Shown piece by piece: positions 16,356 through 24,596 of a DNA stretch of 64,000 nucleotides (the first letter of the stretch is position 1; the number at the start of each line of letters is the position of its first letter). The position numbers were made by a program, and so were the translations under genes. Below the pieces are notes generated by a model, which saw only the letters and a list, made by a program, of their open reading frames with translations, was not told the origin of the DNA and did no database searches. The DNA lies in NCBI GenBank assembly GCA_016285185.1, contig JAEEQG010000007.1:1-64000 (forward strand). Direction: 5' to 3'. Source of the DNA: Spirochaetota bacterium (GTDB lineage: Bacteria > Spirochaetota > Spirochaetia > Treponematales > Treponemataceae).

Positions 16356-17338
16356 TTACGTAACAGCTCCAATATACGCTTTGCAATTTCACCGCGGGGG
16401 AGAATTTCTTTAGCACCGCCTGCTTCTATTGCGGCGGCGGGCATACCAAATACGGCACAGGTCGATTTATCTTCTACAATTGTCCAGCCGCCGTTATCAC
16501 AGATTTCTTTGCAGCCGTCAGCGCCATCCGCGCCCATTCCGGTAAGAAGTACAGCAAGACAGTGCTTTTTGTATTTTCGTGCTGCGCTTCTGAACAGTTT
16601 GTTTACGGCTGGACGCAAAAAACGTTCCGGCTCTTCATCAGAAAGTTTTAGAACCGGATTTCCTCCCGGTTTTATGTAATCAATTACAAGGTGCTTGTCT
16701 GCCGGTGCCATGTACAGGTTGCCGGCTTTTGCTTCTTCGCCGTTTTCAGCAAGCTTTACATGAAAGTTTGTACATACACCGGAGAGCCAGTCTACCATGT
16801 TTTTGTCAGCACCTATTTCAATGTGTTGGGTGTACAAAACCGCAAGCGGAAAATTAGTACCCAAGCCCGAGATTACTTCGGACACTGCGGAAGGTCCGCC
16901 TGTAGATGCGCCTATACACAGGATTTTGAACGGCCCTTTTTCTTTGTTGTTGTATTCGGAATCTTTCGGAAAATCGCTTGTAAGCTTTTCCAGATTAGAT
17001 ATGAGCACACTGAAAAACTCCTTGCTATAGCCTTTAAGACTAGGCTTTTGCATTGTTTCTGATGGCTTTAAAAAAGATGGAACAGTGGATGAAGATTCGG
17101 ACAGAATAAGCACAGGTATATGCATTTCACTGCAAAGTACTTTGAATGATTCGTTTTCACCAGTATCACTCAAATCAGTTCCGCTGATTATTACATCAGG
17201 ATGTTCCGATTCCGCAGCATACAGAACTTTTTTGCCGTTGGAAACAGAAGCGGTTATTTCTATATTGCCATATTTTTTGAGATTTTGTTCTATAATGGCG
17301 CGTACTACAGCAGAACCGTCTGCAATGATGACCTTCAT
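16352..17338 (-). CDS. cheB: Chemoreceptor methylesterase with degenerate receiver
   Basis: 328 residues. The N-terminal receiver is altered: the acidic pair reads IIADGS and the acceptor site reads PDVIISGTDL, with Gly where Asp is expected, although MQKP keeps the lysine. The C-terminal esterase keeps its triad: Ser in IGASTGGPSAV, His in YTQHIEIG, Asp in LLTGMGADGADG. It should still demethylate or deamidate receptors, but control by CheA phosphorylation looks lost. It sits between the CheW-like gene and cheR, overlapping cheR by ATGA. Confidence 0.93.
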   Translation of the reverse strand: MKVIIADGSAVVRAIIEQNLKKYGNIEITASVSNGKKVLYAAESEHPDVIISGTDLSDTGENESFKVLCSEMHIPVLILSESSSTVPSFLKPSETMQKPSLKGYSKEFFSVLISNLEKLTSDFPKDSEYNNKEKGPFKILCIGASTGGPSAVSEVISGLGTNFPLAVLYTQHIEIGADKNMVDWLSGVCTNFHVKLAENGEEAKAGNLYMAPADKHLVIDYIKPGGNPVLKLSDEEPERFLRPAVNKLFRSAARKYKKHCLAVLLTGMGADGADGCKEICDNGGWTIVEDKSTCAVFGMPAAAIEAGGAKEILPRGEIAKRILELLRK

Positions 17339-17349
17339 TCCGATATTCC

Positions 17350-17871
17350 TTATTTTGCCTTTATAAGCCCCGCAGAAAAGAATTTTCTTAGCAAATTGTC
17401 AGGTGATATAAGAATTTGCTTGCGTACCAAATTTTTGTTTTTGCCGTCTGGTTTAAAACCGATGGCGCACACACCGCATTCCGTCAGTCGTGACCGTATA
17501 CCCTGCGGAAGCAGACGCAGGTTTGAAATATCAATAATACGACTTGAAATTGCACTGTTTACCGATAGGGCAAAATTGCCGCTCGCGGGAAAAGCCGTTT
17601 CGGTATAATTTACAACTGCTTTTTGTACATCATTCTCAAAATCCTGCATTTTCATTACGAGAACAACATTGCTTTCTTCAACCGGATTACACAGGAATTC
17701 TTTTTCGAGAAGATTGCCGATGCGAATATGTGGTAGTGTTTCACGGTTGAAGACTATGTTCCGCAGACCGTTTTCAACATCAAGGTAAATGCCGAAAACC
17801 ACATACTTGCTCTGAATGAGAAAATCTACTGTGTCGTATGCAATGCAGGTAAAATGATTATGCACTTCCAA
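17350..17871 (-). CDS. Unassigned chemosensory-operon protein, perhaps divergent CheW-like
   Basis: 173 residues, no secure family. The first half (HFTCIAYDTVDFLIQSKY, then NIVFNRETLPHIRIGNLL) resembles the first subdomain of CheW-type folds. The second half ends with KQILISPDNLLRKFF. No membrane span or signal peptide. The best start is TTG: AAGGAAAG lies 3-4 bases before it and the frame overlaps the cheW stop by 14 bases. Its place between cheW and cheB points to a coupling or adaptor role, an inference from position and weak similarity only. Confidence 0.55.
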   Translation of the reverse strand: MEVHNHFTCIAYDTVDFLIQSKYVVFGIYLDVENGLRNIVFNRETLPHIRIGNLLEKEFLCNPVEESNVVLVMKMQDFENDVQKAVVNYTETAFPASGNFALSVNSAISSRIIDISNLRLLPQGIRSRLTECGVCAIGFKPDGKNKNLVRKQILISPDNLLRKFFSAGLIKAK

Positions 17872-18361
17872 GGTCTTTCCTTATCAGAGCTTCAAAGGCA
17901 GCCGGATTAAGCGCTGGAATTTCTTCGCCGCTGTATGCGAGCGTTCCTAGAAAAAAACCTTCTTCATTGCCGCCCGGAATAAGATTCAAGTCACCTTCTT
18001 CCATTTCAGTAAAAAACAGAATGTCCGAAATATGAATCGAAAGCTGGTCATCTACCTGCTTTAAAATCATAAACAGAGGCTCCTGAGGCGGTGTTGTTTC
18101 AGTATCGCCGATTAAAGAGCGTGGATTAATTACGGTAAAAGGATCGCCGCGCCGGTTCAAAACACCTTCAATATATGATGGCATAAACGGCAGTTTGTAC
18201 ACTGAAACATCACGTATTATCTCAAGAACATCGCTTGAACGTACAGCATATTTTTTATTGGCGATTAAAAACACAAGCCATGTGGTCATGTGCTTTTCTT
18301 CAACGTTCTCAACTGTCTCTTTGTTATTGGCTTCTATCTGATCTATAATCTCTTCGTTCAT
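17858..18361 (-). CDS. cheW: Chemotaxis coupling protein CheW
   Basis: 167 residues. After about 25 charged N-terminal residues comes TTWLVFLIANKKYAVRSSDVLEII, then YKLPFMPSYIEGVLNRRGDPFTVINPRSLIG, the standard CheW core, including the receptor/kinase-binding R-G motif. It links receptors to CheA in the membrane-associated array. The start overlaps the upstream receptor stop (ATGA). Confidence 0.92.
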   Translation of the reverse strand: MNEEIIDQIEANNKETVENVEEKHMTTWLVFLIANKKYAVRSSDVLEIIRDVSVYKLPFMPSYIEGVLNRRGDPFTVINPRSLIGDTETTPPQEPLFMILKQVDDQLSIHISDILFFTEMEEGDLNLIPGGNEEGFFLGTLAYSGEEIPALNPAAFEALIRKDLGSA

Positions 18362-20076
18362 GTATTTTCCTCTGTCTTGCGGGTACTCAAGTCTTCGGCA
18401 ATCTTTTTGAGGTTCTGTGATGCAAGTGAGATGTGTTCAGTTGCCATTGTAAAGTTTTCTACACCTGAAGCAATCTGCTTGAGTGTAACAAGAATCTGCT
18501 CACTGGCAAGCGCCTGCTGCTGAATAATTGTTGTGATGTCACCAGCGCTTGATGCGGTAATTTCTGAAGCGTTCTTGATGCTGCCGAACCGCTCCTCAAG
18601 GTTCTTTGCGTTTTCAACACCGGCCTTAATCTTTTCGGTACCGCTTTCGCTGGCAAGAATAAGGCTGTCGGATGACTGCTGAATTTCGTTAATCTTTTCT
18701 TTTATTTCTTTTGTACCATCGATGATACCGTCTGCAAGACGGCGGATTTCCGTTGCAACAATGTGAAAGTTACGACCGGCTTCGCCTGCACTTGAAGCTT
18801 CAAGTTCCGCGTTAAACGCGATGATTTTTGCCTGATCCGCTACGGAATTTATAAGCGTTACGATGTCCCATATGTTCTCAATCTTTTCATCGAGCGATTT
18901 AATACCGTCTATTGTAGTCTGGTTTGCAAGCGCAATTTCGTGCAATTGGTGTACATTCTCTTCGAGATAGGAAACGCCTTCGGTAACATCACTGTTAGTT
19001 TTGCTTGCAACGCCCGATACGTCTTTGATTTTTTGTGAAATATCTTCTGACAGGGCAGTGTTGTCTTCCATTGTGGCAACAATCTCTTTAACGGCCGCGC
19101 TCTGATCCTGCGCCGTTGCCGCTGTTTCCTTTGAAGAAACCGCTAGATTCTGTGTTTCAGCAAGAAGCTGTTCACCTATAGCGTGTTCTTTTTGGTTTGT
19201 CTTGCTGTAAATGTATCCGTTATAAATAACGTTTCCAATTATAAGAGCAATTATAACAAGAACGATTATATTGACCCATTTTCGAATTTCCCCGGTAAAA
19301 TCAGACATAGGACCGGTTGTAACAAGAAACCACGGAGAACCGTTAAGCAATTGAACAGCATAAAAAGTATCATCTTTTACAAAAGCTTTCTTAGTTCCGT
19401 CAAAAAAATTCTTTGGTTCAATTGTTTTGTGGTTTATAGTATTTTGTGCTACAAAACCTGGAATATCATCAACTAAATAAGATTTTGAATTAGGAGAAAC
19501 AGAAACTGATGAAACAATTTCCGCGAGTTTTGCAAACGGGAGTTCTGTTCCTACAACGCCTATGAATCTGTTCTGTTTATCATATACGGCGCGTGAAAAA
19601 ATGATGCATTTATCATTATCAATATGCGAGTTATTTACAACAGCCGCAAAAATAGTATCTTTAGCGTCTCTCGCACCTGTGTACCATGCCGCATTCGTAT
19701 AATCAAAATCTTTTGGTGCGGTCCAGTTATCATTTGTCATAAAACTTGAGTAACCGTTCCGACCAAAGAAGAATTCAACACATTGAGGATAATTCTTTGC
19801 GAACACTTTAAGTAAGTATGAAATATTTTCAGCACTTGTATCGCTTACTATAGATTCTGCAAGTGAATTAACACCTATGGAAGGAGTTTCAAATGCAATC
19901 TTTGTTTCATACTGCACCTGATCATTTGCCCATTGTGCTTTTTCTGAAACATTCTGTTCCAGAACCATATTAAGAATGAATAATGTTGAAAAAGTTGCGT
20001 AGATTGCGATGATTGCAAGCGGCAAAATAATACTAAGAACCTGTTTGAAACTAAGTGAAAATAATTTCTTTTTCAT
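18358..20076 (-). CDS. Methyl-accepting chemotaxis protein with periplasmic Cache-type sensor
   Basis: 572 residues. TM1 about 14-34 (LSIILPLAIIAIYATFSTLF), periplasmic double-Cache-like domain about 40-275 (CVEFFFGRNGYSSF, AAWYTGARDAKDTIF, GVVGTELPFAKLAEIV), TM2 about 278-298 (IIVLVIIALIIGNVIYNGYI). No HAMP follows. The signalling hairpin tip is VADQAKIIAFNAELEASSAGE. The Cache fold usually binds amino acids or other small metabolites; the ligand is unknown. First gene of the Che operon, with AAGGAG before the ATG. The signalling half is nearly the same as that of the upstream receptor. Confidence 0.93.
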   Translation of the reverse strand: MKKKLFSLSFKQVLSIILPLAIIAIYATFSTLFILNMVLEQNVSEKAQWANDQVQYETKIAFETPSIGVNSLAESIVSDTSAENISYLLKVFAKNYPQCVEFFFGRNGYSSFMTNDNWTAPKDFDYTNAAWYTGARDAKDTIFAAVVNNSHIDNDKCIIFSRAVYDKQNRFIGVVGTELPFAKLAEIVSSVSVSPNSKSYLVDDIPGFVAQNTINHKTIEPKNFFDGTKKAFVKDDTFYAVQLLNGSPWFLVTTGPMSDFTGEIRKWVNIIVLVIIALIIGNVIYNGYIYSKTNQKEHAIGEQLLAETQNLAVSSKETAATAQDQSAAVKEIVATMEDNTALSEDISQKIKDVSGVASKTNSDVTEGVSYLEENVHQLHEIALANQTTIDGIKSLDEKIENIWDIVTLINSVADQAKIIAFNAELEASSAGEAGRNFHIVATEIRRLADGIIDGTKEIKEKINEIQQSSDSLILASESGTEKIKAGVENAKNLEERFGSIKNASEITASSAGDITTIIQQQALASEQILVTLKQIASGVENFTMATEHISLASQNLKKIAEDLSTRKTEENT

Positions 20077-20099
20077 GTGTTCTCCTTAATTATAGAAAA

Positions 20100-20128
20100 A
20101 TTATAACACGGGATTATTGAATTGTAAA
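20100..20128 (-). promoter_or_regulatory. Promoter of the chemosensory operon
   Basis: Reverse strand TTTACA, 17-base spacer, TATAAT with an extended TGT ahead of it. This is the best sigma70-type match in the window apart from the tRNA promoter, and lies just upstream of the SD of the first receptor gene. Confidence 0.65.
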
Positions 20129-20144
20129 AAAGCGATTTACTTTA

Positions 20145-21914
20145 TCAACTCAAGTCCTCCGCGATTGATTTTAAGTTCTCCGATGCGGTGGAAATACTTC
20201 CTGTCGCAGCCGTAAATTTTTCAACGCCTGAAGCAATCTCTCTCAGTGTGATAAGAATTTGCTCGCTGGCAAGCGCCTGCTGCTGAATAATTGTGGTGAT
20301 GTCGCCGGCACTTTCCGCTGTGATTTCGGACGCATTCTTAATACTGCTGAACCTCGCTTCAAGGCTTTTAGCGTTGTCAACACCTGCCTTTATTTTTTCG
20401 GTACCGCTTTCACTCGCAAGAATAAGACTATCGGACGAATCCTGAATTTCGTTTATCCGTTCCTTTATTTCTTTTGTGCCGTCGATGATGCCGTCAGCAA
20501 GGCGGCGGATTTCGCTTGCGACAATATGAAAGTTCTTTCCTGCTTCACCAGCGCTTGAAGCTTCAAGTTCTGCATTGAATGCGATTATTTTTGCCTGATC
20601 CGCTACGGAATTAATAAGCGTTACAATGTCCCAGATGTTTTCAATTTTATCACCGAGTGATTTGATGCCGTTGATGGTAGTCTGGTTTGCAAGCGCAATT
20701 TCGTGCAGCTGGCGGACGTTTTCTTCGAGATATGAAACACCTTCGGCAACATCGCCGCTCGTTTTGCTTGCAACGCCCGAAACATCTTTGATTTTTGTGG
20801 AAATGTTTTCGGAGAGGGCAGTGTTGTCTTCCATTGTGGCGACAATTTCTTTTACAGCCGTGCTCTGGTTCTGCGCAGTAGCCGCATTTTCTTTGGAAGA
20901 AACAACAAGATTCTGTGTTTCGGCAAACAGCTTTTCACTCAAAGATTCTTCCTTTGAGCGCATATTCTTCATTATTAGACCGGTAATGGTCATAATTACT
21001 ATGAAAAGCACAAAGAACGATACGGCAAGCAGACGTGAAACCTGTCTTGTGTTTGCATTTACATCGCTCTCAAGTTTACCCAGTACATAGTACCAGCCCG
21101 TAGTCTTCATGGGCATGGCGATGAACCTGTATTTTTTACCGTCCATTTTGCCGTATACAATATCATCGTGCTCAGAAATCAGTTTTTCTCCGAGCGTTTT
21201 GTATATGCCGCCTTCGACACTGAGAATATTTTCGTCGGGCGTGTATTTTTCGTGCATAAAAAAGTTGCCTTCCGGCGACAGAATGAACGACTGGTCAGTT
21301 TCAGCGGTCTTAAGGCTGCTTAACAGCCTCAGAAGGTCAGTCAGCGGATAGTCAAATGCAACAACACCGTCCAGTTCACCGTTTTTATAAACCGCCTGTG
21401 AAAATGTAACAACAAGGTCGCCGGTAAAAGCGTCAATATACACATCTGAATAGAACATGCCGCCCTGGCGCTGTACGGCACCCTTGTACCAGCCGCGGCT
21501 TGTAGGATCGTAGCCTTCGGGAAGCGTGAGGTTTGGGGTTGTAAACATAGTTTTGTTGGTACGGCAACCATAAAAGCCCGAAAACTCTGGATATGCGAGC
21601 GACATATTTACGAACACCTTTTCGGTATCAGCATCACTTTTGTAATAGCCATCCTTAAAGACCCATGCGATTGCTTCGGTCATCTTCATGGGCGCGGTAA
21701 GTTCGTTTTCAAGCTCAAGAACACATTTTTGCGTATGTGTCTGCATAAAAGAAGAAACTTGTCTGCCGGAAAAACGCGAAACAAAAGATGTTGCAATAAT
21801 GGTTGTAAGTACAAAAAACAATGCAACCGGTACGCCAATCATAATCAGTGATTTTTTTACGAATGTCATACCTTTTTCTTTGAGTGGGCTGCTTTTCTTA
21901 AACAAGCCTTTCAA
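20145..21914 (-). CDS. Methyl-accepting chemotaxis protein, dCache type
   Basis: Up to 589 residues. TM1 about 24-46 (IMIGVPVALFFVLTTIIATSF), periplasmic dCache domain (SLAYPEFSGFYGCRTN, DPTSRGWYKGAV, FSQAVYKNGELDGVVAFDYPL), TM2 about 292-312 (LAVSFFVLFIVIMTITGLIM). No HAMP; signalling tip VADQAKIIAFNAELEASSAGE. The longest ORF starts at TTG; an ATG at 21869 (MTFVKKS) gives 574 residues and is also possible, and neither has a clear SD. It follows adenosine deaminase by 27 bases on the same strand and may be co-transcribed with it, suggesting, without proof, a nucleoside or purine-related ligand. Confidence 0.9.
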   Translation of the reverse strand: MKGLFKKSSPLKEKGMTFVKKSLIMIGVPVALFFVLTTIIATSFVSRFSGRQVSSFMQTHTQKCVLELENELTAPMKMTEAIAWVFKDGYYKSDADTEKVFVNMSLAYPEFSGFYGCRTNKTMFTTPNLTLPEGYDPTSRGWYKGAVQRQGGMFYSDVYIDAFTGDLVVTFSQAVYKNGELDGVVAFDYPLTDLLRLLSSLKTAETDQSFILSPEGNFFMHEKYTPDENILSVEGGIYKTLGEKLISEHDDIVYGKMDGKKYRFIAMPMKTTGWYYVLGKLESDVNANTRQVSRLLAVSFFVLFIVIMTITGLIMKNMRSKEESLSEKLFAETQNLVVSSKENAATAQNQSTAVKEIVATMEDNTALSENISTKIKDVSGVASKTSGDVAEGVSYLEENVRQLHEIALANQTTINGIKSLGDKIENIWDIVTLINSVADQAKIIAFNAELEASSAGEAGKNFHIVASEIRRLADGIIDGTKEIKERINEIQDSSDSLILASESGTEKIKAGVDNAKSLEARFSSIKNASEITAESAGDITTIIQQQALASEQILITLREIASGVEKFTAATGSISTASENLKSIAEDLS

Positions 21915-21941
21915 ACTGCTGCCGAATAATTTACCATGCAG

Positions 21942-23000
21942 TCATATCTTTTCTTTTTTCCATTTTTTTATTACCAATTCATTGAACGAACGCTTTTTGT
22001 CTTCATCAAGGAATGACGCGTCGAACGAATTGTGTATAATTTGTTTAAGTTCTTTTAATTTAAAACCTGTTTGGGAATACATATTCCAGTATTCGTCCAA
22101 AAGTTCTGCGCCAAAAAACAGCGGATCGTCTGAGTTGAGCGTAACAACAATTCCTTTGTCAAAAAAAGTTCGAATTGGATGTTCTGAAATTGATTTTACG
22201 TATTTTTGGGTAAATACGTTGCTTGTGGGGCATACTTCAAGCGGAATTTTACGTTTTGCAAGAGTCTGCATCAGTTCTTCGTCCAGTGCCGCCGAAGTTC
22301 CATGTCCTATGCGCGCCGCATGAAGAATATTGATGGAATCCCAGATTGATTCAGAACCAGCGTCTTCTCCGGCATGAGCTACCGTTACAAGGCCGTTTTT
22401 GCGGGCTTTGTCAAATACGTTGCCGAACAATTTTGCAGGACCTTTCTGCTCGGAACCTCCCAGTCCTATTCCTATAATTTCAGGAATGCGGTATGCAAGC
22501 AGAAGCTGAAGGTTCTTTTCTGCGTTTTCAAAACCAAAAGTGCGCGAAACATCAATTAAGAGGCGAACGTCTATTCCTGTTTCTTCCTTTATTTTAAGTA
22601 CATTTCGATGATACGTATCTATCAGTTCTGAAAAATCCCAGCCTTTTTTTATGAATGCGCTCGGTGCAGCAAAAACTTCCGCGTAACAAATGCCGTTCCG
22701 TACGAGGTAATCGGCAAGGTCAGCAAACACATAGTCAAAATCGGAAGGATCTTCGTACAAGTCCTGAACCTCAAGGTATGCCTGAATAAAACCGTTGAGA
22801 TCCGAATAAGTAAACATTTCTGTAATTGCAGTATCTGCCTGTTCTGCGGTTGCGTCCGGGTGTCTGCGTTGGTAAAAACGACAGATTGTCTGACGGCTTA
22901 TTACGGCTTCGAGGTGCAGGTGCAGTTCCGCTTTAGGAATTTGCTTGAAAAAAGTATAGAATTCTTCTTTTGCGAGATAAGGTTTGCGAGCGCGTTTCAT
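21942..23000 (-). CDS. add: Adenosine deaminase-family hydrolase
   Basis: 352 residues, normal length. Zinc ligands and catalytic residues are visible: H-x-H in AELHLHLEA, HAGED (His and catalytic Glu region), IGHGTSA, and LNSDDPLFF with the metal/base Asp pair. Family members deaminate adenosine or deoxyadenosine in the cytoplasm, while close relatives act on adenine or aminodeoxyfutalosine. The HLHLEAVIS variant differs from classic HVHLDGA, so the exact substrate is open. AGGAGAA precedes the ATG, and an extended -10 lies upstream. Confidence 0.85.
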   Translation of the reverse strand: MKRARKPYLAKEEFYTFFKQIPKAELHLHLEAVISRQTICRFYQRRHPDATAEQADTAITEMFTYSDLNGFIQAYLEVQDLYEDPSDFDYVFADLADYLVRNGICYAEVFAAPSAFIKKGWDFSELIDTYHRNVLKIKEETGIDVRLLIDVSRTFGFENAEKNLQLLLAYRIPEIIGIGLGGSEQKGPAKLFGNVFDKARKNGLVTVAHAGEDAGSESIWDSINILHAARIGHGTSAALDEELMQTLAKRKIPLEVCPTSNVFTQKYVKSISEHPIRTFFDKGIVVTLNSDDPLFFGAELLDEYWNMYSQTGFKLKELKQIIHNSFDASFLDEDKKRSFNELVIKKWKKEKI

Positions 23001-23025
23001 GCAATTCTCCTGTGTATATAAAAAA

Positions 23026-23034
23026 ATTATAACA
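23026..23034 (-). promoter_or_regulatory. Extended -10 promoter element of the adenosine deaminase gene
   Basis: Reverse strand TGTTATAAT about 26 bases before the start codon. No good -35 at 17 bases, as expected for extended -10 promoters. Confidence 0.5.
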
Positions 23035-23086
23035 CAGTTTTTTACAATGTGTGAGAAAACTTTATCGAAAATAGAAGAAAAAAAGT

Positions 23087-23722
23087 CTAACTGTAATACG
23101 AAAGGGATTTTTCCATTTTGGAGAATGTAAACGAAACAACCCAGTTCATTACAAAATAGAACGCACCCGCAATAAAAATAGGCATGGTAGAAAACTCGCG
23201 GCTTGCAGCGTTCTGTGCAGCGCGGAATAACTCCGCAACACCGATTGTCTGGGCAAGCGCAGTATCTTTTACAAGTGTAATAACTTCGTTGCCTGCTGCC
23301 GGAAGTATACGTTTGAAAACCTGAGGGAGGATAATTCGAAAGAAAGTTTTTGCCTTTGTTAGTCCCAGCATTTGTGCTGCCTCATACTGGCCCCTTGGAA
23401 TGGATTCTATTCCTCCGCGGTAGATTTCGGCAAAGTAACATGCATAATTTATGGAAAACGCTATTATTGCTGCAACAAAACGGTCATAAGAAATTTTTAG
23501 AATGTAATATGGTGCAAAATAGATAAAAATGAGCTGAAGAATAAGTGGTGTTCCCCTTATGACAAGCATGAGAGCTTTTACCGGCAGATTTATAATCTTT
23601 ATTTTGCTCATTCTGCCGAAAGAGATTATCAATCCTAAGGGGATAGAAAACAATAATGTAAGAAAAAATACTTTCAGGGAAACAACCGTCCCTGAAAGCA
23701 TTGCCATAAAAAGTTTCTGCAT
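23087..23722 (-). CDS. Polar amino-acid ABC transporter permease
   Basis: 211 residues with about five membrane spans, HisM/GlnP type. The cytoplasmic EAA loop is clear: SIPRGQYEAAQMLGLTKAKTFF, followed by IILPQVFKRILPA, which contacts the ATPase. It forms the membrane channel for the binding protein encoded just upstream; the two genes overlap by one base (TAATG). No ATP-binding subunit gene is present on either side, so the ATPase must be encoded elsewhere or shared. Confidence 0.93.
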   Translation of the reverse strand: MQKLFMAMLSGTVVSLKVFFLTLLFSIPLGLIISFGRMSKIKIINLPVKALMLVIRGTPLILQLIFIYFAPYYILKISYDRFVAAIIAFSINYACYFAEIYRGGIESIPRGQYEAAQMLGLTKAKTFFRIILPQVFKRILPAAGNEVITLVKDTALAQTIGVAELFRAAQNAASREFSTMPIFIAGAFYFVMNWVVSFTFSKMEKSLSYYS

Positions 23723-24531
23723 TATTTACCGATTACGGATTTTTCTTCGTTAAACCATTTCAGGTCGATTTTCTTCATTGTTCCGTCTTTCACCATTGCT
23801 TCGAGTTCAGCCTGAACAGCATCACGAAGAGCAATATCATTTTTGCGGAAACCAACGCCATACTGTTCGGATGCAACTGCTTCGTCAAGAATTACAAAGG
23901 CTTTTCCGTCTTTCTTAATAGCGGACTGTGCAACGCCAATGTCGAGTATAACGCCGTCAACGCCTTTAACTTCAAGGTCCATAAGTGCAGTAAGGTTGTC
24001 TTTGAATTCAACAACATCCTTGAGAGAAGCTTTAAATTCCGGTGCGGAATCCAATGCGTCAGCTGCGCTTGAACCTGCCTGGAGTCCGATTTTCTTTCCT
24101 TTGAGGTCGGCAAGCTTTTTGTAGCCGGAATCTTTTCTTACGGCAACAATCTGTGAGTTGTCAACATATGCGGCTGTGAATGCCATTGCGGCAAGACGTT
24201 CATCGTTGATTGTAAAACCATTCCAGATGCAGTCAATGTTACCTGTGTTAAGTTCCATCTCTTTTGCATTCCAGTCAATCGGCTGGCATACAAGTTTTAC
24301 ACCAAGTCTTTTGCATACTTCTGCAGCAAGATCTATATCGTAACCAACAATATTGTTGTCTTCATCACGATAACCATATGGAGGAAAAGAGTCATCAAGA
24401 CCAAGGATAAAAGTTCCTCTTTCCTTAATTTTTGCAAGGGAATTGTCATTTGAAGACTTGTCTTTTTTCCCGAATGCAAAAATGGAACACATACATAAAA
24501 GTGCTGTTAATGTAAGAATTAGACGTTTCAT
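23722..24531 (-). CDS. Amino-acid ABC transporter substrate-binding protein (SBP family 3)
   Basis: 269 residues. The N-terminal hydrophobic signal MKRLILTLTALLCMCSIF with Cys at 12 and 14 could be a loose spirochaetal lipobox or a signal peptidase I signal. The mature part shows ERGTFILGLDDSFPPYGYRDE, VGYDIDLAAEVCKRLG, DCIWNGFTINDERL and GKKIGLQAGSSA, the classic SBP_bac_3 fold. It captures a polar amino acid (cystine-, glutamine- or histidine-like) in the periplasm for the permease downstream. GGAGAACTT precedes the ATG. Confidence 0.93.
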   Translation of the reverse strand: MKRLILTLTALLCMCSIFAFGKKDKSSNDNSLAKIKERGTFILGLDDSFPPYGYRDEDNNIVGYDIDLAAEVCKRLGVKLVCQPIDWNAKEMELNTGNIDCIWNGFTINDERLAAMAFTAAYVDNSQIVAVRKDSGYKKLADLKGKKIGLQAGSSAADALDSAPEFKASLKDVVEFKDNLTALMDLEVKGVDGVILDIGVAQSAIKKDGKAFVILDEAVASEQYGVGFRKNDIALRDAVQAELEAMVKDGTMKKIDLKWFNEEKSVIGK

Positions 24532-24561
24532 AAGTTCTCCGAGTAGTTTAAATATATTGAG

Positions 24562-24590
24562 ATTTTAGTCTAAATAATTGTTATTATCAA
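24562..24590 (-). promoter_or_regulatory. Promoter of the amino-acid transporter operon
   Basis: Reverse strand TTGATA, 17-base spacer, TAAAAT, five of six matches in each hexamer, about 30 bases before the binding-protein ATG. Confidence 0.6.
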
Positions 24591-24596
24591 GTGTAC

